This document shows, piece after piece, positions 24,572 to 32,674 of a stretch of DNA of 47,063 bases. Under the pieces are notes generated by a model, which did no database searches, was not told where the DNA came from, and saw nothing but the letters and a program-made list of their open reading frames with translations. Each line of letters begins with the position of its first letter. The first letter of the stretch is position 1. Origin of the DNA: Acidobacteriota bacterium (GTDB lineage: Bacteria > Acidobacteriota > Terriglobia > Terriglobales > Acidobacteriaceae); contig JAGWNX010000022.1 in the NCBI GenBank assembly GCA_028872955.1, forward strand, positions 1-47,063. Direction: 5' to 3'. A program made the position numbers and the translations under genes.

Positions 24572-25630
24572 CTACGCCGTGCGTGTCCCCGGCAGTGGCT
24601 GGCCGTCTACGCCCAGGTCCAGGTGGTACAGGGCCTCGCGGGTCGCCAGTACGGCGCAGCCATCTTCAACAAACGCAAGGCCTACGAGATCTGCACCGGC
24701 CACGGCCAGCGACGCCTCGCGCTGCGGCGTGATGCGGACCACGCCGCGCTGCCCGTGCAGGCTGGCTGCAATATAGAGGTTGCCAGCAACGTCGAACGCC
24801 ATGCCCTGCGCGCGACCCAGGCCGCGGTAGAAGACGCTCACGTTGCCGTCGCGGTCGATGGTGTGGATCGCCTGATTGGACGAGGTGGTGGGGCCAGAGA
24901 CGTAGAGCACGCCCTGAGCATCGAACGCCAGATGATAGGCGGCCATCGAAGGCTCGAGTGTTGCGTGCACAAAGATCTCGCGGTTGGCGGCGACGCGAAA
25001 GATGGTGCCCGAGCGGTCGCCAACAAAGAGGTTTCCCTCGAGGTCAAAGGCCAGTCCGGTGGCGATGCCCAGCCCTTCGGCATAGACGCTGACCGCGCCG
25101 GCGGGCGAGATCCTGTAGACGGTACCCTCCGCGCGCGAACTGGTGTACAGGTAACCCGCTGCATCAAAGGCCAGGCCGGACGCGTTCATGATGTTGCGCA
25201 CGAACGGACGCAACTGGAAGTCGCGGGTGATCTGAAAGATTGAGACCGGGACGCTTTGGCCGCGCGCTCCGGAGAGCGTCGCATAGACGTTGCCGGTGGA
25301 GTCCACTGCAGGATTCGCGACCGGGTGCAGGTTCTCTGCCATTGGCACCGCGATGCGCAGCGGTAGCGGGTTGGAGGCAGAGCCGTGGCGCTGCACCACC
25401 ACGTCGCCGGAGATCGAGCCCTCTGGCACCTGCAGCACCAACTGGCCGGGGCGGGCCAGCAGCACCGGCGTGCTTACCTCGCCAATGCTGGCCTGGGGCA
25501 GGTGGCCCTCCTGCGGCCCCAGTTCACGGCCGCGCACCAGCACCTGACCGCCGGGCATGGCGGCGATGGGGTCTACCCCGGTAAGCTGCGGCGCAGGCTG
25601 CTGAGGCTCGCGATGAAAGAGGAATGCCAT
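24572..25630 (-). CDS. TIG/IPT domain plus NHL/SMP-30-like beta-propeller protein
   Basis: 352 aa, precise function unknown. Residues about 15-93 are an IPT/TIG immunoglobulin-like domain (QLTGVDPIAAMPGGQVLVRG, then LVLQVPEGSISGDVVV). From about 100 on there are propeller repeats with the phrase GLAFDxxGxLYxx at 152-163, 192-203, 232-243 and 276-287, as in NHL and SMP-30/gluconolactonase-like proteins. No signal peptide or membrane segment is visible, which is odd for TIG-propeller proteins, usually exported. Starts at ATG 25630, 33 nt after pgpA, and is the last gene of the rimO-yacG-pgpA group. Confidence 0.8.
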   Translation of the reverse strand: MAFLFHREPQQPAPQLTGVDPIAAMPGGQVLVRGRELGPQEGHLPQASIGEVSTPVLLARPGQLVLQVPEGSISGDVVVQRHGSASNPLPLRIAVPMAENLHPVANPAVDSTGNVYATLSGARGQSVPVSIFQITRDFQLRPFVRNIMNASGLAFDAAGYLYTSSRAEGTVYRISPAGAVSVYAEGLGIATGLAFDLEGNLFVGDRSGTIFRVAANREIFVHATLEPSMAAYHLAFDAQGVLYVSGPTTSSNQAIHTIDRDGNVSVFYRGLGRAQGMAFDVAGNLYIAASLHGQRGVVRITPQREASLAVAGADLVGLAFVEDGCAVLATREALYHLDLGVDGQPLPGTRTA

Positions 25631-25663
25631 GGCATCAGTCTAGTGGACTGCCGTGCTGGTGGC

Positions 25664-26182
25664 CTACAGAAGATGGGCAAATCGCGTGAGCAGCTGCGCG
25701 ACCACCAGGCCCAGCACTCCAGCCGCAACGTCGTCCAGCATGATGCCAGTGCCCTCCGGCAGTCGCTCCAACTGGCGCACCGGTGGCGGCTTCAGAATGT
25801 CGAACAGGCGAAACAGCGCAAGGCCCAGCAAGGCGTGCCGCCACGTAGCCGTCAGGCCGATCAGCGTAATCCACTGGCCGGCAACCTCGTCGATCACTAC
25901 GAAGCCAGGGTCCTTGCGGCCAGACTCGCGCGCCACGCGGGTAGCCGCCGGAATACCAACCAGCGTGGCCAGCAGAGCCGCAATTGCCGTGCCCGCGGCC
26001 AGTACCAGCGGCGCAGGATGCAGGAGCTGCCCGGCAGCCATCCACAGCAGCAGCGCTGCCACGGAGCCGTAGGTGCCGGGGCCGGGCTTCATCATGCCCG
26101 CGCCGAAGAAGGTACCCAGGATCCAGGCCCAGGGTGTCTTGTGCGCGGCGGGTGGGTGCGTGGGATGCGCGTCGTTTGCCAT
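25664..26182 (-). CDS. pgpA: Phosphatidylglycerophosphatase A
   Basis: 172 aa membrane protein. Dephosphorylates phosphatidylglycerol phosphate to phosphatidylglycerol at the inner membrane. PgpA signatures: MKPGPGTYGS (31-40), the acidic motif FVVIDEVAGQWITL, the LFRLFDILKPPPV segment and GTGIMLDDVAAGVLG near the C-terminus, with four hydrophobic stretches. ATG 26182 lies 3 nt after the yacG stop, so the genes are translationally linked. The neighbouring acyltransferase and G3P dehydrogenase genes serve the same pathway but are in another cluster. Confidence 0.94.
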   Translation of the reverse strand: MANDAHPTHPPAAHKTPWAWILGTFFGAGMMKPGPGTYGSVAALLLWMAAGQLLHPAPLVLAAGTAIAALLATLVGIPAATRVARESGRKDPGFVVIDEVAGQWITLIGLTATWRHALLGLALFRLFDILKPPPVRQLERLPEGTGIMLDDVAAGVLGLVVAQLLTRFAHLL

Positions 26183-26185
26183 GGG

Positions 26186-26407
26186 CTACTCGTCGTCTCT
26201 GCGGGGGCGGGGCTGGCTGCCCTGGGAGCGGGCCAGCTCCTCCAGCAGGTCGGGGTCCTGAATCGGCGACGAGACCTTGTACTCGCCGCTCGCCCACTTG
26301 CCCAGGTCGAGCAGGCGGCAGCGGTCCGAGCAGAACGGGAACTCCGCCTCCGTAACCAGGACGACCTTGCGGCAGGTGGGGCAGAAGAGGGCTTTGGGTG
26401 TGCTCAT
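26186..26407 (-). CDS. yacG: DNA gyrase inhibitor YacG-like zinc protein
   Basis: 73 aa. Small zinc-ribbon protein; E. coli YacG binds GyrB and inhibits gyrase. The four zinc ligands are Cys9, Cys12 (CPTC) and Cys26, Cys30 (CSDRC), followed by the typical RLLDLGKWASGEY sequence. The Arg-rich C-terminal tail (SQPRPRRDDE) is not conserved. The start is ATG 26407; the open frame further upstream only shadows the end of rimO. Placed 19 nt after rimO and 3 nt before pgpA. Confidence 0.9.
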   Translation of the reverse strand: MSTPKALFCPTCRKVVLVTEAEFPFCSDRCRLLDLGKWASGEYKVSSPIQDPDLLEELARSQGSQPRPRRDDE

Positions 26408-26426
26408 GGGCGTCAACCTGGGGTGA

Positions 26427-28013
26427 TTATTCGAGGATTCTCGCCACCACATCATAGTCGTGCGAGTCGGTGATCTCTGCCCGGTAGAACGTGCCGGGGA
26501 CAAGCGCGTCGTGCGGGCCAAAGTCGTTGATCAGCACCTTGCCGTCAATCTCCGGCGCGTGCAGCGGCGAGCGACCCTGCCACAGCAGCTCGGTCTCCTC
26601 GGACTCGCCCTCCACCAGCAGGTCTATCTCGCGGCCCACCCACGCTGCCTTGGCCCGGGTGCTCACCCGTTGTTGCAGCTTCATCAGCTTGCGGCGGCGG
26701 CTCTCGATGGTGCGGCGCGGCACCTTCAGCGCGGGGTCCAGCTCAAAGGCCCGGGCACCCTCCTCGTCGGAGTAGGTGAAGACGCCCAGCCAGTCGATCT
26801 GCGCCGCCTTCACAAAGTCGCACAGCGCGGCAAAGTCTTCCTCGGTCTCGCCCGGAAAGCCGACGATGAAGCTGGTGCGGATGACGATACCGGGAACGAT
26901 GCGCCGCGCGCGGGCGATCAGGTCCAGGAAGATGGCACCGCTGCCACCGCGCTTCATACGCTTCAGCACGGTGGGGCTGGCGTGCTGCAGCGGCACGTCC
27001 AGATACTTTGCGATGGTGTCGTACTTTGCCATCGTCTCCAGCAGGCGATTGGTCACCTTGTTGGGATACGTGTACAGAAAGCGCAGCCAGCGCAGGCCGG
27101 GCAGCACGGCGAGCGCGGCCAGCAGCTCCGCCAGACCGTCCTTCAGCCCCAGGTCCTCGCCGTAGCAGGTGGTGTCCTGCCCAATCAGCGTAATCTCCCG
27201 CACGCCCTGCGCGATCAGGTTCTCCGCCTCGGCCACAATGGACGACATGCGTCGCGAGCGGAACTTGCCGCGCAGCTGCGGAATAATGCAGAACGTACAC
27301 GGGTGGTCGCACCCTTCGGCGATCTTGATGTACGCGCTGGCCCGCGGAGTGGCCAGGATGCGCGGCGTCTCGTCCGAGTAGAGATAGCTGGGCAGTGCGG
27401 CCGTGGCGCCATCCCAGGCCTCGCGGGAGAAGCGTCCGGCGGCCTCGCGTGCGTCGCCCTCGGCGCGCGAGAAGACGGCGGCCTCTGCAGCCAACTGGGC
27501 ACCCACCTCGGTCGGGTGCGAGTGCTGGTGCACGGCACTTGGCGCGCGCGCAATCTGCGGCTGCGCGTAGGACTCCGGCAGGATGGTGAAGGGCGAGTCC
27601 GTCGCAGGCGCCGGTGCGAGACCAGCCGCGCTCAGAATCGCATCCAGCTCACCGGTGCCGACTACGGCGTCCACCTCTGGGATGTTCTTCCGGATCTCGT
27701 CGCGATAGCGTTCCACCAGGCACCCGGCCACTACGATGCGGCTGGCCTTACCGCCGTGCTGCTGCTTGTGCTGCACCATCTCCAGAATGGTGTTCACGGA
27801 CTCCTGCTTGGCCGAGTCGATGAAGCTGCAGGTGTTGATGACGATGACGTCGGCCTCCTGCGCATCGGGCGTCAACTGCGCGCCGTTGTGGTGCAGCATG
27901 CCCATCATCACCTCGGAGTCCACGAGGTTCTTGGGGCAGCCCAGCGACACAAAGCCGACCTTGGTACGGTCTTTGGCGGGGGCCAGGGATTCGGTGTTGG
28001 CGGAAGAGGTCAC
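26427..28013 (-). CDS. rimO: Ribosomal protein uS12 methylthiotransferase RimO, with an inserted segment
   Basis: About 528 aa, 80-90 longer than usual. Radical-SAM enzyme that adds a methylthio group to an Asp of ribosomal protein S12. UPF0004 domain with VGFVSLGCPKNLVDSE and cluster ligands Cys26, Cys62, Cys98; radical-SAM motif GCDHPCTFC (Cys235, Cys239, Cys242); C-terminal TRAM domain (EIDLLVEGESEETELLWQGR). An Ala/Gln/His-rich stretch of about 80 residues (about 130-215) lies between the first two domains. The sequence GCPKNLVDSE and PQLRGKFRSR separate it from MiaB. No ATG is in frame; GTG 28013 (GGTGG upstream) or TTG 28031 (AAGG upstream) are the candidate starts. Confidence 0.94.
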   Translation of the reverse strand: MTSSANTESLAPAKDRTKVGFVSLGCPKNLVDSEVMMGMLHHNGAQLTPDAQEADVIVINTCSFIDSAKQESVNTILEMVQHKQQHGGKASRIVVAGCLVERYRDEIRKNIPEVDAVVGTGELDAILSAAGLAPAPATDSPFTILPESYAQPQIARAPSAVHQHSHPTEVGAQLAAEAAVFSRAEGDAREAAGRFSREAWDGATAALPSYLYSDETPRILATPRASAYIKIAEGCDHPCTFCIIPQLRGKFRSRRMSSIVAEAENLIAQGVREITLIGQDTTCYGEDLGLKDGLAELLAALAVLPGLRWLRFLYTYPNKVTNRLLETMAKYDTIAKYLDVPLQHASPTVLKRMKRGGSGAIFLDLIARARRIVPGIVIRTSFIVGFPGETEEDFAALCDFVKAAQIDWLGVFTYSDEEGARAFELDPALKVPRRTIESRRRKLMKLQQRVSTRAKAAWVGREIDLLVEGESEETELLWQGRSPLHAPEIDGKVLINDFGPHDALVPGTFYRAEITDSHDYDVVARILE

Positions 28014-28064
28014 AGTCCACCATTTTATCAAGGCTGCCTTGGGCTGAAGGTGCCAACCGGGCTA

Positions 28065-29093
28065 TCAGCGCAGCTTTGCGGCTGCGGCCACGGCGTCCCA
28101 GTGGCCCGGGCCCTTGGCTGGCCCGCCCAGAAAGTGCTGTGGCAGGTACTGCTGCATCTCGCGTTGCGTCAGCTGGTGCGCCCATGGCACGCGTGCGGCG
28201 TCGTTGGCCCCGGGGCCGCTGGAGTGGTACTCCGCATAGTAGGCCGTCGCCTCATTGGCGGTCTTGCCCCAGTTGTTCCAGCCTGCGGCGGCAAGCTCGG
28301 CCGGCAGCGAGGTGTTGAGGTAGACCACGCGCGAATACGCTCGCCACGGCCGTCCCAGCCCGATGCTGCGCCCGCCTAACTCGCTGGTGCTGGTGACCTT
28401 GCTGTTCAGGATGACATAGCCCGTAGTCTGGTCTGGCGCAGTGCGGGACTGTGCCGTGATGAAGCCCGGGCCGTTGGAGTGCAGCTCATCGCGCTCAAAC
28501 ACCGCCGTGGCGTTGCCGAAGATGTAGTCCACGCCGCCCTCCAGGTAGGAGTCGACGTAGTACTGGCGGCCGTAGTCGGCAAAGAGCGTGTCCTGGTGGC
28601 CGAGGAAGCGGCAGTGCTTGAAGACGACGCGGTCTGCCCGTACGGCTGCCGCGACGGCCTGGCCGGTGTTGCCGGCGGAGTTCTCCAACGTCAGGTTGTC
28701 TGCCTCAAAGCCATCGCCATTGATCTCCGCCGTCTCGGTAAAGAAGGTGCCACCTGCGGTCTTCGCGTTCAGGGAGTTGGTGATGACCACCTCCTCCGGC
28801 GACTTGCCCATCCCCAGCAGCGTGATGTTGGTGTGGTTCTGCGTGACGATGATGCGCTCGTGGTACGTACCCGGGGTGATCTCGATGAAGACGCGGCCGG
28901 GGGTGCCGTCGGCGTTGGGCGTGGCAAAGGGATGGTGATCGAGCGCGTTCTGGATGGTTGGGAAGACGGTCAGGCCTTCATTGCCGGGGTCGGCGTGGGG
29001 CGCGGCGGGGTCCACGCGGACGTGTACATCCGCAGCAAGCGCGGGCAGGCAGAGCAGCAGGGCAGAGGCGGAGAGCATGACGCGGCGAAGCAT
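28065..29093 (-). CDS. Secreted pectinesterase (CE8)
   Basis: 342 aa. De-esterifies methyl-galacturonan in pectin. Signal peptide 1-21 (MLSASALLLCLPALAA). Right-handed beta-helix with the full CE8 active site: Gln145 (GNTGQAVA), Gln167-Asp168 (GHQDTLF), Asp189 (GGVDYIFG) and Arg248 (LGRPWR). Starts at ATG 29093 with a weak ribosome site. It stands alone, transcribed away from the SRP RNA gene. Fits a plant-polymer-degrading lifestyle together with the GH3 and esterase genes. Confidence 0.95.
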   Translation of the reverse strand: MLRRVMLSASALLLCLPALAADVHVRVDPAAPHADPGNEGLTVFPTIQNALDHHPFATPNADGTPGRVFIEITPGTYHERIIVTQNHTNITLLGMGKSPEEVVITNSLNAKTAGGTFFTETAEINGDGFEADNLTLENSAGNTGQAVAAAVRADRVVFKHCRFLGHQDTLFADYGRQYYVDSYLEGGVDYIFGNATAVFERDELHSNGPGFITAQSRTAPDQTTGYVILNSKVTSTSELGGRSIGLGRPWRAYSRVVYLNTSLPAELAAAGWNNWGKTANEATAYYAEYHSSGPGANDAARVPWAHQLTQREMQQYLPQHFLGGPAKGPGHWDAVAAAAKLR

Positions 29094-29161
29094 GGTGATG
29101 AGTATAGAGTTGCCTGCGGATAGCAGACGGTGGAGATTTCCACGCGGCGGAATGCAGGCGT

Positions 29162-29191
29162 CTGTTCGCTGCGGCGCCCCAGTGGTAAACT
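29162..29191 (+). promoter_or_regulatory. Candidate promoter of the SRP RNA gene
   Basis: TAAACT (29186-29191) is a good -10 element placed 7 nt before the expected RNA 5' end. The -35 region (CTGTTC, 29162-29167, 18-bp spacing) is weak. Confidence 0.4.
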
Positions 29192-29197
29192 ACGGGT

Positions 29198-29299
29198 GTA
29201 CCGGGTCCTACGCGACGTAATCCCGCCAACCCCGCCAGGTCCGGAAGGAAGCAACGGTAACGGGCTAGTACGGGCGCAGTAGGTAACCCGGTGCTTTTT
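29198..29299 (+). ncRNA. ffs: Signal recognition particle RNA, small bacterial type (4.5S)
   Basis: The apical loop that binds Ffh is unmistakable: GGTCCGGAAGGAAGCA at 29238-29253. The closing stem is CCGGGT (29201-29206) with ACCCGG (29286-29291), and further arm pairing CCTAC with GTAGG is visible. About 100 nt, lacking the Alu domain of the long Bacillus type. Followed directly by five T residues (29295-29299) acting as a terminator with the end of the arm. Works with Ffh (not in the window) and FtsY (15490-16503) in co-translational membrane targeting. Confidence 0.95.
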
Positions 29300-29357
29300 A
29301 TTGCTTGACGAAGCTGAATTTGGCGTCTGCGCAATGGCGCAGTAGATAACCCGGTGC
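29273..29357 (+). repeat. 22-bp direct repeat: SRP RNA 3' arm and a downstream copy
   Basis: GGCGCAGTAGGTAACCCGGTGC (the sequence from 29273 to 29294, 3' arm of the SRP RNA) recurs at 29336-29357 with a single G-to-A difference, 63 bp downstream. The second copy overlaps a perfect CTGCGC-AATG-GCGCAG hairpin (29327-29342) and is followed by a short T run (AGCTTTAAT) instead of T5. It looks like a partial duplication of the RNA gene's 3' end. Confidence 0.8.
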
Positions 29358-29654
29358 AGCTTTAATGGTCCAGACGATGCGGTTCCAGCACCGCAAGGCC
29401 GCCAGCCAGGAGCCCGGCATCGTCAATCCCCCCTCCGCAAAACTTGCTCTTTGCCACCGCGACGCGGGCATATTCCTTTCTCCGCTCGGCGGAGTTGGGT
29501 GCGTGCCGGGTTTGCCCCCGGCCGGGTGACGGTGCCTCTGCAGTGACGGGCAACACGAGCAGAGATGCGCGAGAGTTTGTATGCTGTCAGTGGTTAGAGA
29601 AGCCCCGCGCCGAAGTCAGGTTGCGGGCAATGTGATGTTGCATGAGGTGATGGA
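29300..29654. other. 355-nt intergenic region between ffs and fabH
   Basis: Holds the second copy of the SRP 3' arm (29336-29357) and a small GC hairpin (CTCCGC-TCG-GCGGAG type, near 29480). No convincing gene is seen; a 64-codon minus-strand frame (29362-29556) lacks recognisable features. The fabH promoter presumably lies in the second half but no clear -35/-10 pair was identified. Confidence 0.5.
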
Positions 29655-30671
29655 TTGAGTTTGACAGCGAAGCCACTGACCCCGGCGCGAGCCAAGATCA
29701 GCTCTGTGGGCATGTATGTCCCGCCAAAGTTGCTGACCAACGCCGACCTCGAGTCGATGGTCGAGACCAACGACGAGTGGATCGTTACCCGCACGGGCAT
29801 CCGTGTGCGACACATTGCCGAGAAGGGCGTTGCCACCAGCGATCTGGCTACAGAGGCTGCCAGGCGCTGCCTGGCCGCACGTGGTGTGGATGCCAGCGAG
29901 ATTGACGCCATTCTGGTTGCCACGGTCACGCCAGACATGATGTTTCCGGCCACGGCCTGTCTGGTGCAGCACAAGCTAGGAGCCACGCATGCCTGGGGCT
30001 TCGATCTCTCGGCGGCGTGCTCGGGCTTCGTCTACGCGCTGCAGATGGGAGCCAAGCTGATCGAGTCTGGCGCGCACAGCAAGGTGCTGGTGATCGGCGC
30101 CGATGTGATGAGTTCGATCCTCGACTATACGGACCGCACGACCTGCATCCTGTTTGGCGATGGTGCCGGCGCGGTGCTGCTGGAGCCCGCTGCGGCTGAC
30201 GAGGTGGGCCTGGTCGACTTCAAGCACGAGGTGGATGGAACGGGTGCCACCAGCCTGTACATGGCCGGCGGTGGCAGCTTGCATCCGGCCACGGCAGAGA
30301 CCGTTGCGGCGAAGATGCACTACGTGCACCAGGACGGTGGCTCGGTGTTCAAGGTTGCCGTGCGTAAGATGGCGGAGCTGAGCGAGTCTCTGCTGAAGCG
30401 CAATGGCCTTACCCCTGCTGACGTGGATTGCTTTGTGCCCCATCAGGCGAACCTGCGCATTATCCAGGCCACGGCAGAGCGTCTAGGCCTGCCGCTGGAG
30501 CGTGTCGTCGTCAACATCGGCGAGTATGGCAACACCACCGCGGCCACCATTCCGCTGGCGTTGTGCACGGCGATGGAGAAGGGCATGCTGCGCAAGGGCG
30601 CCACGGTGGTTCTGGCCTCGTTCGGCGGCGGTTACACCGTGGGCAGCACGCTGCTGCGCTGGGAGATCTAG
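29655..30671 (+). CDS. fabH: 3-oxoacyl-ACP synthase III
   Basis: 338 aa. Starts fatty-acid synthesis by condensing an acyl-CoA primer with malonyl-ACP. Catalytic triad complete: Cys122 (SAACSGFVYAL), His263 (VPHQANLRI) and Asn293 (EYGNTTAAT), with the GGGYTVGSTLLRW ending. The start is TTG 29655, supported by GAGGTGATGGA upstream; no ATG lies early enough to keep the KISSVGMYVPPKLLTN beginning required by the fold. Monocistronic by context (convergent with the DedA gene, 10 nt between stops). Confidence 0.95.
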   Translation: MSLTAKPLTPARAKISSVGMYVPPKLLTNADLESMVETNDEWIVTRTGIRVRHIAEKGVATSDLATEAARRCLAARGVDASEIDAILVATVTPDMMFPATACLVQHKLGATHAWGFDLSAACSGFVYALQMGAKLIESGAHSKVLVIGADVMSSILDYTDRTTCILFGDGAGAVLLEPAAADEVGLVDFKHEVDGTGATSLYMAGGGSLHPATAETVAAKMHYVHQDGGSVFKVAVRKMAELSESLLKRNGLTPADVDCFVPHQANLRIIQATAERLGLPLERVVVNIGEYGNTTAATIPLALCTAMEKGMLRKGATVVLASFGGGYTVGSTLLRWEI

Positions 30672-30681
30672 TTGTCTGCCG

Positions 30682-31401
30682 TTAGGCCAGCGGCAGAGTG
30701 ACGCTCTGCTGCTGGGCGGCCTCGGCGTGCTGTGCGCCCCGGCGTGCCGCGCGGTACAGCCGCCACATGCCATAGGCCACCGAGGCGGCAACCACGGTCC
30801 ACATCACTGTCTGAATGGTGCCGGACCAGCGCGCCGAGAAGTGGCTCCACAGGCGCAGAATTCTGCGTCCGTAGTGGATGCCGAGCCACACGGCCAAGGT
30901 GTGGCGCACCGCCCGGCTGATGGTGAAGGTCACGAGAAACGTCTTGCGCGACATGCGCAGCGCGCCGGCGGCCAGCACAAACAGCGTGAGCGGAACAGGC
31001 GGCGGCAGAATCGCCGGAATCGCCACCGCGAGAATCGCATGCCGTTCCACCCACTCCGTCACCAGCGTGTACAGGCCCTGTGGCGCCTTGCGGGCCAGAA
31101 TGGCCGTGCCGCCTGAGCGACCCACGCGATAGCAGGAGTACCCGCCCAGCGCGGAGCCGGCCGTCGCCAGCAGCACCAGTAGCACCGGGTTCTGACGTTG
31201 TGCCGCCATCAGAATCAGCATGATGTCGGTGACGCCGGGGATCGGGAGCGGCACCACCGACGCGTCCACCAGCGCGACCAGGAAGATGCCAAAGACACCG
31301 AAGCCTAACAGAAAGCGCAGCAGCTTGCTGGCGTGTCGTGGCGGACGAACCGGAGGCACGGCACTGGCCAGGAATCGGTGAGTTTGGGCTGCCAGCTTCA
31401 T
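30682..31401 (-). CDS. DedA/VTT-domain membrane protein
   Basis: 239 aa with five or six hydrophobic segments. VTT/SNARE-associated (DedA, YqaA-like) family: the region VVPLPIPGVTDIMLILMA and the AGSALGGYSCYRVGRSGG stretch, then AIPAILPPPVPLTLFVLAAGALRM, fit the conserved re-entrant loops with Pro-rich turns. Members of this superfamily are involved in lipid (undecaprenyl phosphate or phospholipid) translocation and membrane homeostasis; which applies here is unknown. The C-terminal ~25 residues are polar. Confidence 0.82.
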   Translation of the reverse strand: MKLAAQTHRFLASAVPPVRPPRHASKLLRFLLGFGVFGIFLVALVDASVVPLPIPGVTDIMLILMAAQRQNPVLLVLLATAGSALGGYSCYRVGRSGGTAILARKAPQGLYTLVTEWVERHAILAVAIPAILPPPVPLTLFVLAAGALRMSRKTFLVTFTISRAVRHTLAVWLGIHYGRRILRLWSHFSARWSGTIQTVMWTVVAASVAYGMWRLYRAARRGAQHAEAAQQQSVTLPLA

Positions 31402-31476
31402 GTTTGGTTACGACGCTAGCAGAGCAAGAGAAGTTGCGGTGAGAAATCTGGAGGCAAAGATTTTGTTACCGCTAAC

Positions 31477-32340
31477 TTAGTCCAGCAGGCGCAACGCCCC
31501 CAGCGGCGGCAGCACATCATGTTGTGCCGCAAGCTGGCGAAACAGGCGGATTGCGGCCAGGCAAGCTTCGTCCATGTGGTAGTGGATGTTGCGGGTCAGG
31601 TAGTGCTCAATCGTCGGCGCGGGCACGGAGATGCGCGGGGCCCACTCGCGGACCAGAGTCGGAATGTTCGCGAGGCCGTGGTCGCGCGAGCTGCTCAGGT
31701 CGGTGGTAATTGCCGCAGCGGAGAGGTGTGCGGGGCTGAGCGCCTGTGGCCGGACCGCCCACACCGCCGCCACCCAGGGCAGCCCGGTGCGCTGGTGCCA
31801 CTGCTGGGCCAGATCGTACCAGTGGCAGGGCCCGACGGCGGCCTCAATGGCTGCCCGCTGCTCGACCGCCAGCAGTGCGGGGTCGCCGATGATGATGGCG
31901 GCATCGGCCGAGCGCAGCATGGCTACGGGATCGGCCGGTGCGGGGGATAAGTGCGGCTCTGTGCCCAGGAAGTGGCGGAAGAGCACACTGGCGTAGGCCA
32001 GCGAGCTGCGCGAGGCGGTGTCTGCCGCGATGCGACGCACCGTCTGCAGCGTGTGCGGATGCTTGACGATCAGCTGAATGGAGCGCACCTCGTGGAGTGA
32101 GGCGATGGTGCAGCCGGGCACCACGGCCAGCTCCGGCGTGAGCGCGGCGATGGGAATCAGTCCCAGGTCGGCTCGGCCGGCCAGCAGCTCCTGCGCACAC
32201 AGCGCGGGCCGGGTGTAGTGCAGCGTGTAGTGTTCGGCGAGTGCCGTGTTGCGCGGGGGATGTTCAAAATCCCACATCAATGGCGCAGGATTGAGGAAGC
32301 TAATGGCAGCGACCCGAACGGGTTGGAGGACAGAGGACAC
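31477..32340 (-). CDS. mqnA: Chorismate dehydratase MqnA (futalosine menaquinone pathway)
   Basis: 287 aa. Converts chorismate to 3-enolpyruvylbenzoate, the first step of menaquinone synthesis through futalosine. Periplasmic-binding-protein-like fold with the family start VRVAAISFLNPAPLMW, the PALCAQELLAGRADLGLIPIAAL segment and the IIIGDPALLA motif. Start is GTG 32340. No other mqn genes are adjacent. MqnA and MqnD are related; SFLN near the start favours MqnA. It is divergent from the DUF3565 gene with a 38-bp gap. Confidence 0.88.
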   Translation of the reverse strand: MSSVLQPVRVAAISFLNPAPLMWDFEHPPRNTALAEHYTLHYTRPALCAQELLAGRADLGLIPIAALTPELAVVPGCTIASLHEVRSIQLIVKHPHTLQTVRRIAADTASRSSLAYASVLFRHFLGTEPHLSPAPADPVAMLRSADAAIIIGDPALLAVEQRAAIEAAVGPCHWYDLAQQWHQRTGLPWVAAVWAVRPQALSPAHLSAAAITTDLSSSRDHGLANIPTLVREWAPRISVPAPTIEHYLTRNIHYHMDEACLAAIRLFRQLAAQHDVLPPLGALRLLD

Positions 32341-32378
32341 CAGAACCTAGTGTAAGAGATGTACAGGAGGCAACAACG

Positions 32379-32591
32379 ATGCAGCAGGCGATCCTCGGAT
32401 TTTCGCAGGACGAACAGGGCCACTGGGTAGCGCAGCTGGCGTGCGGTCACGGTCGGCACGTGCGCCACGATCCGCCCTGGACGCTGCGGGAGTGGGTGAC
32501 CACCGAGCAGGGCCGCAGCCAGTGGGTGGGCAGGCTGCTGGAGTGCAGCAAGTGCGACGCCGAGCAGTTGGGGCAGGGCGGCGCGGCGTGA
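32379..32591 (+). CDS. DUF3565 family small protein
   Basis: 70 aa, function unknown. Matches the DUF3565 pattern: an N-terminal ILGFSQDEQGHWVAQLACGHGRHVRH, DPPW, a WVTTEQGR segment, and a C-terminal CSKC. Cys22, His24, His27, His30, Cys56 and Cys59 could form a metal site; that is inference. ATG 32379 has GGAGGCAACAACG before it, a strong ribosome site. Divergent from mqnA and followed by dprA after 83 nt. Confidence 0.82.
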   Translation: MQQAILGFSQDEQGHWVAQLACGHGRHVRHDPPWTLREWVTTEQGRSQWVGRLLECSKCDAEQLGQGGAA

Positions 32592-32674
32592 TAGTCTCCT
32601 GCGAATGACATCCTTGCCTGCGGCAGCAGGCCGGGGCTCTATCCTGCGCAGAGCAGTACCGGGAGAGACGAACG

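Noticed and set aside
26460-28379. 639-codon open frame on the plus strand
   Set aside because: Antisense to rimO and the pectinesterase, with low-complexity His/Gln/Arg/Ala-rich translation typical of shadows in GC-rich genes; both sense genes have full catalytic motifs.
29362-29556. 64-codon minus-strand frame between ffs and fabH
   Set aside because: No ribosome site, no motif and Arg/Ala-rich composition; not enough support to call a gene.
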